This document shows positions 1-6,297 of a DNA stretch of 11,962 nt, piece by piece. How positions within the stretch are numbered: the first letter of the stretch is position 1; the number at the start of each line of letters is the position of its first letter. Below the pieces are notes generated by a model. That model saw nothing but the letters and a program-made list of their open reading frames with translations. It searched no databases and was not told the DNA's origin. The stretch spans positions 1 through 11,962 of the forward strand of contig CACWNZ010000022.1 in the NCBI GenBank assembly GCA_902762335.1, read 5' to 3'. The position numbers and the translations under genes were made by a program. The DNA comes from an uncultured Ruminococcus sp. GTDB taxonomy: Bacteria; Bacillota; Clostridia; Oscillospirales; Acutalibacteraceae.

Positions 1-111
1 CTCTATCATTTCAAAGCACTTGTTCAGCTTCTTTTCATACTCCGCAAAGGGAAAATACTTTTTGCAAAGCGCTTCGATCTCCTCGTTTGTAAGCTGATAA
101 GGTGTCTGCAT
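1..111 (-). CDS. Hypothetical protein, N-terminal part only
   Basis: This is the first 37 codons of a minus-strand gene that runs off the left edge. The start is the ATG at 111-109, preceded on its own strand by a good Shine-Dalgarno sequence (GGGGAGGG about 6 bases before the ATG). The frame stays open to base 1. The visible residues begin MQTPYQLTNEEIEALCKKYF and continue charged and aromatic, with two cysteines and no signal peptide or membrane segment. I do not recognise the family. It starts 33 bases after the stop of the LUD-family gene on the same strand, so it is probably the next gene of that transcription unit. No function is proposed. Confidence 0.6.
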   Translation of the reverse strand, partial: MQTPYQLTNEEIEALCKKYFPFAEYEKKLNKCFEMIE

Positions 112-144
112 TTATGTCCCTCCCCGATATGTCGTTACCTTTTT

Positions 145-807
145 TCAATATCCAAGCTCCTCTCCAACAAGAATGACCTTTATGCGGTCCTTAACGCGCT
201 GGAAGGAGCTTACGGTGTAGCTGCAGCAGATACGGGAATCGCTTTTGCAGCCGTCGCCCGGTTTTGAAGACGGGTCGTTCAGAGATACGCATCTGCCCGT
301 ATTTGCACAGTAGGTGGCACAGTTCAGACGCTTTGTATTCAGCGGGGCGGCGACCGTTCTCAGCCTGTCAAACGCCTCGTCAAGATCCTTTACTACCTTG
401 TTGTATCCCGCTACGACTATGACGTTCTTCGGACCGAACATTATAGCCGCCACTCTGTTGGAGTTGCCGTCAACGTTGAAAAGCATTCCGTTTTCAGTCA
501 CGGCGTTTGCGCTCGTGAGATAAACGTCGCAGGAGAACGCCTTTCTGTATATCTCCTGCACCTCCTCACGGGTAATGCCCTCCCTGCTTCTGTCAAGATA
601 CTTATAGCCGCCGTTTTTAAGAAGCTCCGTTATGCCGCACTGTGCAAGCGTTACCGAGCCGCCGTGGGTCACCGTGCAGCCCTCGGGCAAAAGCTCCTTT
701 ACCTTGGCGCAGACCTCCTCCCTTGTCGCGCAGAAGCAGGCATCTATATTGTTGCCTTTAAGCGCCGTTATAGTCCTTTCTATTGCGGTCATGTCAAGCT
801 CTTTCAT
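145..807 (-). CDS. LUD-domain (LutC/YkgG, DUF162) family protein
   Basis: A 220-residue protein of the LUD family, which includes LutC of the lactate-utilisation system and many lone clostridial members of unknown substrate. Seen: a nucleotide-binding-like THGGSVTLAQCGI segment (residues 47-59), the core NAVTENGMLFNVDGNSNRVA (101-120) followed by FGPKNVIVVAGYNKV (124-138), and a C-terminal cysteine cluster (C163, C167, C173, C187, C194, C195) that could bind an Fe-S cluster. The start at 807 follows AGGAGGACAAATC, a strong ribosome site; the length fits the family. No lutA or lutB partner is nearby, so a role in lactate oxidation is not supported. The gene lies between the DUF1294 gene (51 bases upstream) and the partial gene (33 bases downstream), probably one operon. 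The cysteine cluster has an unusual spacer, reported as a finding. Confidence 0.85.
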   Translation of the reverse strand: MKELDMTAIERTITALKGNNIDACFCATREEVCAKVKELLPEGCTVTHGGSVTLAQCGITELLKNGGYKYLDRSREGITREEVQEIYRKAFSCDVYLTSANAVTENGMLFNVDGNSNRVAAIMFGPKNVIVVAGYNKVVKDLDEAFDRLRTVAAPLNTKRLNCATYCANTGRCVSLNDPSSKPGDGCKSDSRICCSYTVSSFQRVKDRIKVILVGEELGY

Positions 808-858
808 GATTTGTCCTCCTGTATTTATATATTGTTGTCTCTCCCGTGAGAGCGGTTT

Positions 859-1152
859 TCAAATTATCCCTTTTGCTTTGAGTATTATCAGCGCAGCGGC
901 TGCGGCAAGCTCAAGCGCGAATATAACGGGTATGCCTATCATGAATTTGTTTTTCTTCGTCTTGTGATGGATACGGCGCATCGTAATATACATAACGATA
1001 CACCCGCTGAGTGCCGCCGTTATCAGCAGGGTGCTCTCGGGTACGCGCCATTTATGCTTTTGCGCCGCCCTTTTATCATGGATAGTAAGCCCTGCTGCGA
1101 TCAGATTTATTATCACAGCGTAGGCTATTATGAGATAATAATACCATGCCAT
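859..1152 (-). CDS. DUF1294 family small membrane protein
   Basis: A 97-residue integral membrane protein of the DUF1294 family, whose biochemical role is unknown. Family marks visible: DKRAAQKHKWRVPESTLL (residues 26-43, the conserved D-K-x-x-A and W-R-(I/V)-P-E elements) and a basic HHKTKKNKF segment (62-70) corresponding to the usual H-K-T-x-K-x-x-F. Hydrophobic stretches at about 4-21, 41-57 and 71-91 suggest three membrane segments. The frame stays open upstream to 1248, but the ATG at 1152 is chosen because the homology starts there and AGGAG lies about 9 bases upstream; a good promoter also overlaps the upstream extension. The family often occurs alone in genomes, so neighbours say little. 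Confidence 0.82.
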   Translation of the reverse strand: MAWYYYLIIAYAVIINLIAAGLTIHDKRAAQKHKWRVPESTLLITAALSGCIVMYITMRRIHHKTKKNKFMIGIPVIFALELAAAAALIILKAKGII

Positions 1153-1185
1153 ATATTTTTCTCCTGTCATATTTTTCATAGTTAT

Positions 1186-1214
1186 ATTATATATTGCATT
1201 AAAACTAAAATCAA
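1186..1214 (-). promoter_or_regulatory. Probable sigma-70/sigmaA promoter for the DUF1294-LUD unit
   Basis: On the minus strand TTGATT (1214-1209) and a perfect TATAAT (1191-1186) are separated by 17 bases. The start point would fall near 1179, giving a leader of about 27 bases that contains the AGGAG of the DUF1294 gene. No comparably good plus-strand promoter was found in the 75-base divergent gap. Confidence 0.55.
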
Positions 1215-1227
1215 GGTCGGGTTTGAT

Positions 1228-2475
1228 ATGAAGGGTCTGATTTTTCACTTTGCCGCCGCTGTCGCTGCGGCGGTCATCGTATGCGCGGGGGCGCCTGCCT
1301 TATCGGTCACGGAGAACGGCGGGATCCGTGAACTGAACGTAAACACTAACGCGGACGCGATACTGCAAATACCGTACTCAGCCCCCGTACAGACGGCAGA
1401 AAACGAGCCCGAAATGCGGGCGGTATGGCTGCCCTATATGTCATTGCAGCTTTCGGAGGACGAGCGCAGCAGGGAGGGTTTTGAAAAGAAAATATCATAC
1501 GCTCTTGACAGGTGCATGAGCTGCGGCGCAAATACCGTGATAGTCCACGCAAGACCCTTCGGAGACGCTCTGTATCCGTCCGAGCTCTATCCGTGGTCGC
1601 ATATTCTCAGCGGGGAGCAGGGCAGGGCTTTGTCCTTCGATCCGCTGAAGATAATAGTATCGGAGGCGCACGCAAGAGGGCTTGCCGTTCATGCTTGGAT
1701 AAATCCTCTCAGGATAAGCACGGGCAGCACACCCGCAAAGCTTTCGGAGGATAATCCCTATATAAAATGGAACGGCTCGCAGGAGGATTTCTTTGAATAT
1801 AACAAGGGCATTTACTATGATCCCTCAAGCGCAAGGTCAAGAAGACTCGTGATCGACGGCGTAAGAGAGCTTGTACGGGGCTATGATATAGACGGCGTGC
1901 AGATAGACGACTATTTCTATCCGGAGGAGATCACCGAGCATGACAGGCTTATCTATCGGAAATATCTGTCCTCGCTCCCCGAGGGCAGCAAGGCTCTGTC
2001 TGCGGAGGATTGGAGAAAGAATAATATAAATATGCTGGTGGCGGGAATGTATGATGCCGCTCACAGCACGGATAAGAATATCGTTTTCGGTATCTCGCCG
2101 CAGTGCAATTTTGATAACAATGAAAGGATATCCGCAGATATACGGAGCTGGTGTACTCTTAACGGCTATGCCGACTATATCTGTCCGCAGATATATATTA
2201 CCGATGAGCACCCCGTCTTTTCATTTACGGAGCTGACGGAGCGGTGGAGAGCAGAGGTCACCAACGGAGCCGTAAGGCTGTACGTCGGGCTGGGGCTGTA
2301 TAAGGCAGGCACCGATGCGGACGGCGGCTCATGGCAGGGCAGGGACGACAATCTTGCAAAACAGATCTGCACCCTTCGGGAAAAGGGTGCAGACGGCTTT
2401 ATGCTTTATTCGTATGAGCAGCTTGACGCGCCCGAGGCGGCGCAGGAGCTGAAAAACCTGATCTCGGTGATTTAG
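1228..2475 (+). CDS. Exported GHL10/YngK-like glycoside-hydrolase-like protein (DUF187)
   Basis: A 415-residue protein with an N-terminal signal sequence (K2, hydrophobic 4-19, cleavage probably near the A-P-A-L-S at 22-26) and a GHL10-type TIM-barrel domain starting at EMRAVWLPYMS (62-72). Further family segments: ANTVIVHARPFGDALY (101-116), LAVHAWINPLRIS (152-164), the acidic strand-end IDGVQIDDYFYPEE (221-234) that holds the putative catalytic acids D227/D228, ISPQCNFDNN (289-298), YADYICPQIY (314-323) and DGFMLYSYEQL (389-399). Related proteins are thought to act on cell-wall or extracellular glycans; the substrate here cannot be read from sequence. The frame is open back to 964, but the signal peptide fixes the start at 1228; the ribosome site is weak (AAGG at 1213-1216). 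The stop lies one base before the convergent folT stop. Confidence 0.85.
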   Translation: MKGLIFHFAAAVAAAVIVCAGAPALSVTENGGIRELNVNTNADAILQIPYSAPVQTAENEPEMRAVWLPYMSLQLSEDERSREGFEKKISYALDRCMSCGANTVIVHARPFGDALYPSELYPWSHILSGEQGRALSFDPLKIIVSEAHARGLAVHAWINPLRISTGSTPAKLSEDNPYIKWNGSQEDFFEYNKGIYYDPSSARSRRLVIDGVRELVRGYDIDGVQIDDYFYPEEITEHDRLIYRKYLSSLPEGSKALSAEDWRKNNINMLVAGMYDAAHSTDKNIVFGISPQCNFDNNERISADIRSWCTLNGYADYICPQIYITDEHPVFSFTELTERWRAEVTNGAVRLYVGLGLYKAGTDADGGSWQGRDDNLAKQICTLREKGADGFMLYSYEQLDAPEAAQELKNLISVI

Positions 2476-2476
2476 C

Positions 2477-3082
2477 TTATATCTTATCGGCGCTTTGTCT
2501 GCGGAGTCTTTTGCCCCTATCGGTAAACGGAACGAGCCTTTTTGCGAAGCCCGTTTTTTCGAGCGCCCTGAGCGTTACGGGAATTATAATAAGCTGTATG
2601 GCTGTCATAATGGCGGCAGGCAGCAGGCGCATCGTGGCTATCACGGTGATATAATAGCTGAAGAAGCCGTCTGTGCCGGGCTTATACATCAGCAGAGAGA
2701 TCCACAGCGAGGTAATGAAAAGGCTGACGATCCATTGGTTGATAACGATCGCAAAGGCGGTTTTTACTATGCTCTTGCTGTTTTTGAGTAAAAGCCCGTA
2801 TATCCCGCCCATCAGCGCGTAGGTTATGGTGATAGGCGGGTACCATGCGCCCACGGGGTGTATGAGGCAGCCCAAGATATCCCCGAGTCCGTAGACCGCT
2901 ATTCCGCCGAAAGCTCCGTAGAGATAGGCTGCGACCGCTACGGGGATAAACGCAAGGTTTATTTTTATTGTACCCGTATGGATCTCCAAGAGATTGAGCA
3001 CGACCTCTGCCGCCATAAGCACGGCAAAGGTAGTCAGCACGACCGTACTTTTGCGGATATTCATTTTTTTATTTTCCTGCAT
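2477..3082 (-). CDS. folT: ECF transporter S component, folate family (FolT-like)
   Basis: A 201-residue membrane protein with about six hydrophobic segments, matching the substrate-binding (S) subunit of energy-coupling-factor vitamin transporters. The segment INLAFIPVAVAAYLYGAFGG (41-60), then GLGDILGCLIHPVGAWYPP (66-84) and the ITYALMGGIYGLLL stretch (86-99), fits the folate-family S component; such subunits work with the shared EcfA/EcfA'/EcfT module, which is not in this window. The C-terminus is basic and cytoplasmic. The start at 3082 has a perfect AAGGAGGT seven bases upstream. That Shine-Dalgarno sequence can be masked by a hairpin in the leader, and the leader resembles a THF riboswitch, so context and family point the same way. 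Folate rather than another vitamin is inferred from both lines of evidence. Confidence 0.85.
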   Translation of the reverse strand: MQENKKMNIRKSTVVLTTFAVLMAAEVVLNLLEIHTGTIKINLAFIPVAVAAYLYGAFGGIAVYGLGDILGCLIHPVGAWYPPITITYALMGGIYGLLLKNSKSIVKTAFAIVINQWIVSLFITSLWISLLMYKPGTDGFFSYYITVIATMRLLPAAIMTAIQLIIIPVTLRALEKTGFAKRLVPFTDRGKRLRRQSADKI

Positions 3083-3089
3083 TAAAATA

Positions 3090-3274
3090 CCTCCTTATTT
3101 ACAGACCGCTCTGCAATAATAAGGAGGCTGTTTCCGTATATTATTGTATGCAGCGGGATGCAGCCTGTGTATCGCAGCTTCTCTTTTCGTTCGTGCGGCA
3201 ACTCCCCGTCCCCACGACACTGTATACCTCCGGGCTTTTGCCCTTTTCGGTAAAACGCACACAAGCTTACTCTG
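3090..3274 (-). promoter_or_regulatory. THF riboswitch-like leader of folT with SD-masking expression platform
   Basis: The leader, read on the minus strand, has an aptamer-like region (3274-3151) beginning CAGAGTAAG and ending GCATCCCGCTG, compatible with the AGAGUAG and GCAUCCGCU ends of the THF (RF01831) riboswitch as I remember it. Helix P2 is CTTGTGT (3265-3259) with ACACAGG (3170-3164). Conserved-looking blocks TGCGTT and GGAGTTGCCGCACGAACG lie between. The expression platform has two exclusive folds. The sequestor is a perfect 10-bp helix, 3127-3118 with 3099-3090, covering the AAGGAGG. The anti-sequestor pairs 3156-3152 with 3110-3106 and 3146-3139 with 3121-3114. The anti-sequestor uses CCGCT from the aptamer 3' end, so ligand binding should favour masking of the ribosome site and turn translation off. 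Assignment is from remembered consensus, not a covariance-model search. Confidence 0.75.
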
Positions 3275-3282
3275 TCCCTACA

Positions 3283-3312
3283 AATATACCACCCCTCTCC
3301 CTGCTTTGTCAA
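3283..3312 (-). promoter_or_regulatory. Promoter of the folT riboswitch transcript
   Basis: On the minus strand a consensus TTGACA (3312-3307) is followed after 18 bases by TATATT (3288-3283), with a TGG just upstream that makes an extended -10. The predicted start near 3276 is just ahead of the CAGAGTAAG that opens the aptamer, which supports both calls. Confidence 0.65.
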
Positions 3313-3364
3313 GCCCCCGACGCAGAAGTATGGGTTGTCGTTGAAGCGGAACGCGAAATCCGGT

Positions 3365-3446
3365 GCGGGTGTCAGGTGGACACCTTTGCGCAGCAAAAGC
3401 ACCGACCGAGCCGGCAGGCGAGACCCGGGGGACATAATTTGCGGTT
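3365..3446 (+). repeat. Dispersed intergenic repeat, copy 1
   Basis: An 82-base segment that matches 11881-11962 without gaps at 74 of 82 positions (8 substitutions counted by eye). It contains the inverted repeat GGTGTC/GACACC (3369-3374 and 3380-3385) and a GC-rich core around ACCGAGCCGGCAGGCGAGAC. It lies between the folT promoter and the hairpin behind the amidohydrolase gene. The plus-strand frame is open across it and the second copy reads in the same frame, but four of the six differing codons change the residue and no start with a ribosome site is seen, so a structural repeat is preferred to a gene. The rest of 3313-3610 has no gene that I can support. Confidence 0.75.
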
Positions 3447-3482
3447 ATAATGCCCGAAGGGCGACCACAATTCTTTTTTTTT
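3436..3482 (+). terminator. Terminator-like hairpin with T-tract, no plus-strand gene upstream
   Basis: GCCC-GAA-GGGC (3452-3462) is flanked by outer pairing of AATT (3436-3439) with AATT (3469-3472) and GGT (3443-3445) with ACC (3464-3466). A run of nine T follows (3474-3482). The shape fits a rho-independent terminator on the plus strand, but the internal bulge is large and no plus-strand gene precedes it. It begins inside the dispersed repeat, so it may end a repeat-derived transcript or be part of the repeat. Confidence 0.35.
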
Positions 3483-3562
3483 CATTATTCTATATTATTT
3501 CCTTATGCATATTGAACAAAGAATTATCCTGCCTTTTATTGTTACTGTATAAACAAGTATAA

Positions 3563-3600
3563 AATCATTGACTTTATCGATTTAAAGTCATATAATGATT
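3563..3600 (-). terminator. Hairpin behind the amidohydrolase gene, possible terminator
   Basis: A symmetric hairpin starts 10 bases past the amidohydrolase stop codon: TGACTTTA (3569-3576) pairs with TAAAGTCA (3583-3590) around a 6-base loop, extended by AATCAT (3563-3568) with ATGATT (3595-3600) across a 4-base bulge. On the minus strand the following bases are T-rich (TTTTATACTTG) but not a clean T-run. It is AT-rich and so only moderately stable. A weak terminator is the simplest reading. Confidence 0.45.
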
Positions 3601-3610
3601 AAGTGCTTTT

Positions 3611-4453
3611 TTACAGAGGGAAGGACGACAGCAGGCGTTCGGCGTTTGCGTGGAGGATAAGCTCCTTTTCTTCGTCCGTAAGACCTCTTAGCTCCCTGAA
3701 ATGCCTGACGTAAGCGCTCTGGCTGTTCCACGGGCAGTCTGTGGCAAAAAGGATCCTGTCGGCGCCGTGCTTTTTTATGATGCGCACGACGTCCTCGTCG
3801 TCCGAACGGCAGTGTTTCATCAGCGATCTGAAGCTGCAGCTTATGTCTATGTAGCACGGCGCTCCCGCAAGGTGCTTCTCTACCTCCTCGTGCATCATCA
3901 TGCCGCCTAAGTGGGCAAATATCATGAACGGCTCGCGCCTTCCCGTTTCCCGCATGACACGGTCGAGCACGGCTCTGCCCCGATCGGGGGGACAATGTAC
4001 TATGTCAAAGGCGGGGTCTATGCCCGCATGGGTCACCACGAGCAGACCGAGACGGGCTGCGGCGGTAATTATTCTTATATATCTCGGGTCGTCAATGAAC
4101 GTACCCGTATAATCGGGGTGGATCTTTATTCCCTTGAAGCCCTGAGCCCTTATGGCGCCGAGCTTTTCCTCGGGGTCGTCGTCATCGGGGTGTATCGCGG
4201 CTAAGGACACTATATCGCGGTACTGCGAGTTTATCTGCGCTGCGGTGCGGTTTATCGTATCAAGCTGTCCCTTTTTCGTTGCAACGGGCAGTACGACGGA
4301 TAAGTCAACGCCCGCTTCTCTCATGCTTTTTCTCAGTCCCTCAAGAGTTCCGTCGGTATGAGCCTCAACTCCTTCGGCAGCCTGCTTCAGCGCTGCAATG
4401 GATCTTTCGGCTATTTTATCGGGGAACGCATGGGTGTGGAAATCGATAATCAT
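3611..4453 (-). CDS. Amidohydrolase_2-type metal-dependent hydrolase or decarboxylase
   Basis: A 280-residue TIM-barrel protein of the amidohydrolase_2 family (PF04909), a group that includes hydrolases and non-oxidative decarboxylases of aromatic acids. Metal and active-site candidates: H6 and H8 in IIDFHTHAF, H112 in GIKIHPDY, H142 in VVTHAGIDPAFD, H181 in FAHLGGMMMHEE, and D239 in ILFATDCPWNS. Alternating strand and helix pattern fills the whole length; there is no signal peptide, so it is cytoplasmic. The frame is open upstream to 4591, but the ATG at 4453 sits right before the conserved IIDFHTHAF and has AGAGGG about 9 bases upstream. It is divergent from the symporter-ior cluster with a 137-base gap, so co-regulation and action on a related acid or amide are possible but unproved. 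Confidence 0.85.
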   Translation of the reverse strand: MIIDFHTHAFPDKIAERSIAALKQAAEGVEAHTDGTLEGLRKSMREAGVDLSVVLPVATKKGQLDTINRTAAQINSQYRDIVSLAAIHPDDDDPEEKLGAIRAQGFKGIKIHPDYTGTFIDDPRYIRIITAAARLGLLVVTHAGIDPAFDIVHCPPDRGRAVLDRVMRETGRREPFMIFAHLGGMMMHEEVEKHLAGAPCYIDISCSFRSLMKHCRSDDEDVVRIIKKHGADRILFATDCPWNSQSAYVRHFRELRGLTDEEKELILHANAERLLSSFPL

Positions 4454-4499
4454 AAATTTTACCCTCTTTTTAATTTGTCTTGAATAATGCGCTGATGAT

Positions 4500-4528
4500 A
4501 TTTTATCCCGTTCGCGCGGATTTGGCAA
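4500..4528 (-). promoter_or_regulatory. Probable promoter of the amidohydrolase gene
   Basis: On the minus strand TTGCCA (4528-4523) and TAAAAT (4505-4500) are separated by exactly 17 bases. The start point would be near 4493, leaving a leader of about 40 bases with the AGAGGG ribosome site. Confidence 0.5.
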
Positions 4529-4552
4529 GGGATTTTTCATGGGGCGTATTAT
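4522..4552 (+). promoter_or_regulatory. Weak candidate promoter of the symporter-ior cluster
   Basis: TTGGCA (4522-4527) and TATTAT (4547-4552) are separated by 19 bases, which is longer than ideal. An alternative -10, TATATT (4558-4563), lacks a good -35. The candidate -35 overlaps that of the divergent amidohydrolase promoter, so the two could compete. A promoter must lie in this gap or upstream, but this exact placement is uncertain. Confidence 0.3.
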
Positions 4553-4590
4553 CGGAATATATTTTTCAAAAGAAAAAGGAGACAAAAACA

Positions 4591-6291
4591 ATGGATATGT
4601 TCATCAAGATCCTGTTCCTTGTCGTGTTCTTCGCGGTCATGATAGGGGTAGGCATCTACTGCCGCAAGCAGGCAACAAACGTAAACGGCTTTGTGTTAGG
4701 CAACCGTTCGGTAGGTCCGTGGCTCACCGCCTTCGCCTTCGGTACGTCCTATTTCTCCGCCGTAATTTTCGTAGGCTATGCGGGACAGTTCGGCTGGCGC
4801 TTCGGTCTGGCTTCTACGTGGATCGGTCTGGGCAACGCCTTTATAGGCTCGCTGCTTGCGTGGAACATTCTCGGCAGACGCACCCGTGTTATGACTCAGC
4901 ACCTCGATTCCGCTACCATGCCCGACTTCTTCGCAAAGAGATTTGACTCGAAGGCGCTGAAGATCGCCGCCTCAATAATCATCTTTATCTTCCTTATCCC
5001 CTACACAGCCTCGCTTTACAACGGACTTTCAAGACTGTTTGAAATGGCGTTCGGCATTCCCTACATTTACTGCGTAATAGCTATGGCAGTTCTCACAGGC
5101 ATATACGTCGTTCTTGGCGGATACATGGCGACTGCAATAAACGACTTTATTCAGGGCATAATAATGCTTGCGGGCATTATAGCCGTTATCGTCGCAGTTC
5201 TTCAGCAGAACGGCGGACTTACGGAAAGCATAAATCTCCTCAGCAAAAAGACTGCCGACGGCATCACTATGGACGGTCCGTTCACCTCATTCTTCGGACC
5301 CGATATTTTCGCGCTGATAGGCGTTGTTATACTCACCTCTCTCGGCACCTGGGGACTTCCTCAGATGGTACAGAAGTTCTACGCGATCAAGTCGGAGAAA
5401 TCCATAAGCACGGGTACCATAGTATCCACTGTATTTGCTATAATAGTAGCCGGCGGCTGCTACTTCCTCGGCGGCTTCGGACGTCTGTTCGGTGAACAGG
5501 GCGAGGGCGGAAAGCCCGTAGGCGGATATGACAACATAATCCCCACCATGCTTGAGAATCTCTCACCCATACTCATCGGCATAGTCGTAGTTCTCGTTCT
5601 TTCGGCATCCATGAGCACGCTCTCAAGCCTTGTTCTCACCTCAAGCTCAGTTCTGACGATAGACTTCATCGACCCTGTATTCTGCAAGAAGAAAGCTATG
5701 GAGGACAAGAAAAAGGTACTGTGGATGAGGATATTCATAGTATTCTTCATTGCGGTATCGGCTGTTATCGCCATAGTGCAGGCAAGCTCACCCGTGCTTT
5801 TCATCTCTCAGATGATGGGCGTATCATGGGGCGCGCTGGCAGGAGCCTTCCTTGCGCCGTTCATGTACGGTCTTTATATGAAGAAAGTTCCGAAGATCGC
5901 CGTATGGATAAACTTCTTCATCGGCATAGGCATTTCGCTTGCTTCGTTTATATGCAATCTTACGGGAGTGAAGTTCGACAATGCGGTGCTTGAATACTTC
6001 AAGTCGCCGATAAACGCGGGTATGCTCGCCATGCTGCTGGGCATAGTCCTCACCCCGATAATCACCCTCATACACCCCGCAAAGGACAAGGACAGGATAG
6101 ACGGCATCTTCTCGTGCTATAACAAGAAGGTGACGGTATCGTCCAAGAAGTCCATTGCCGAGGACGCCTCCGAGGAGCTGACCCCCGGAGAGCTTACGAT
6201 CCCCGAAAGAGCTTCCGCCGCCAAGGCTGCCGCTAAGACAGGCGGATCCGGCAAAAAGAACAGCCCCAAAAAATCTAAAAAAAGGAAATGA
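4591..6291 (+). CDS. Sodium:solute symporter (SSS family)
   Basis: A 566-residue transporter of the sodium:solute symporter family, with about 13 hydrophobic segments between residues 4 and 495. Family marks: the N-terminal NGFVLGNRSVGPWLTAFAFG (32-51), the signature region GGYMATAINDFIQGIIML (176-193), and a Ser/Thr-rich SASMSTLSSLVLTSSS (338-353) in the helix that normally supplies sodium ligands. Substrates of this family include amino acids, organic acids and sugars; linkage to CoA ligase and ior genes suggests an arylacetate or another short carboxylate, which is inference. The ATG at 4591 has AAGGAG about 10 bases upstream; an open frame back to 4480 lacks a ribosome site. Residues 505-566 form a hydrophilic tail that ends in a Lys-rich stretch. 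The stop is 6 bases before the next ATG, so it is surely cotranscribed with paaK. Confidence 0.88.
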   Translation: MDMFIKILFLVVFFAVMIGVGIYCRKQATNVNGFVLGNRSVGPWLTAFAFGTSYFSAVIFVGYAGQFGWRFGLASTWIGLGNAFIGSLLAWNILGRRTRVMTQHLDSATMPDFFAKRFDSKALKIAASIIIFIFLIPYTASLYNGLSRLFEMAFGIPYIYCVIAMAVLTGIYVVLGGYMATAINDFIQGIIMLAGIIAVIVAVLQQNGGLTESINLLSKKTADGITMDGPFTSFFGPDIFALIGVVILTSLGTWGLPQMVQKFYAIKSEKSISTGTIVSTVFAIIVAGGCYFLGGFGRLFGEQGEGGKPVGGYDNIIPTMLENLSPILIGIVVVLVLSASMSTLSSLVLTSSSVLTIDFIDPVFCKKKAMEDKKKVLWMRIFIVFFIAVSAVIAIVQASSPVLFISQMMGVSWGALAGAFLAPFMYGLYMKKVPKIAVWINFFIGIGISLASFICNLTGVKFDNAVLEYFKSPINAGMLAMLLGIVLTPIITLIHPAKDKDRIDGIFSCYNKKVTVSSKKSIAEDASEELTPGELTIPERASAAKAAAKTGGSGKKNSPKKSKKRK

Positions 6292-6297
6292 TCAAAA

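Noticed and set aside
838..857. CTCTC/GAGAG hairpin between the DUF1294 and LUD genes as a terminator
   Set aside because: Only five base pairs and no T-run; the spacing fits cotranscription.
964..1227. Open frame extending the GHL10 gene 88 codons upstream
   Set aside because: It crosses the divergent gene and its promoter, shows no family similarity, and the signal peptide begins at the ATG at 1228.
3279..3283. TTGTA/TACAA pairing (3283-3279 with 3148-3144) as an outer P1 helix of the riboswitch
   Set aside because: The 5' strand overlaps the -10 element and lies upstream of the predicted transcript start, so it would not be in the RNA.
3335..3562. 75-residue plus-strand open frame across the dispersed repeat
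   Set aside because: There is no ribosome site, the two repeat copies differ mostly at residue-changing positions, and the frame crosses a terminator-like hairpin.
4454..4591. Upstream extension of the amidohydrolase to 4591 and of the symporter to 4480
   Set aside because: The two extensions overlap each other on opposite strands, lack ribosome sites, and conserved sequence begins at 4453 and 4591.
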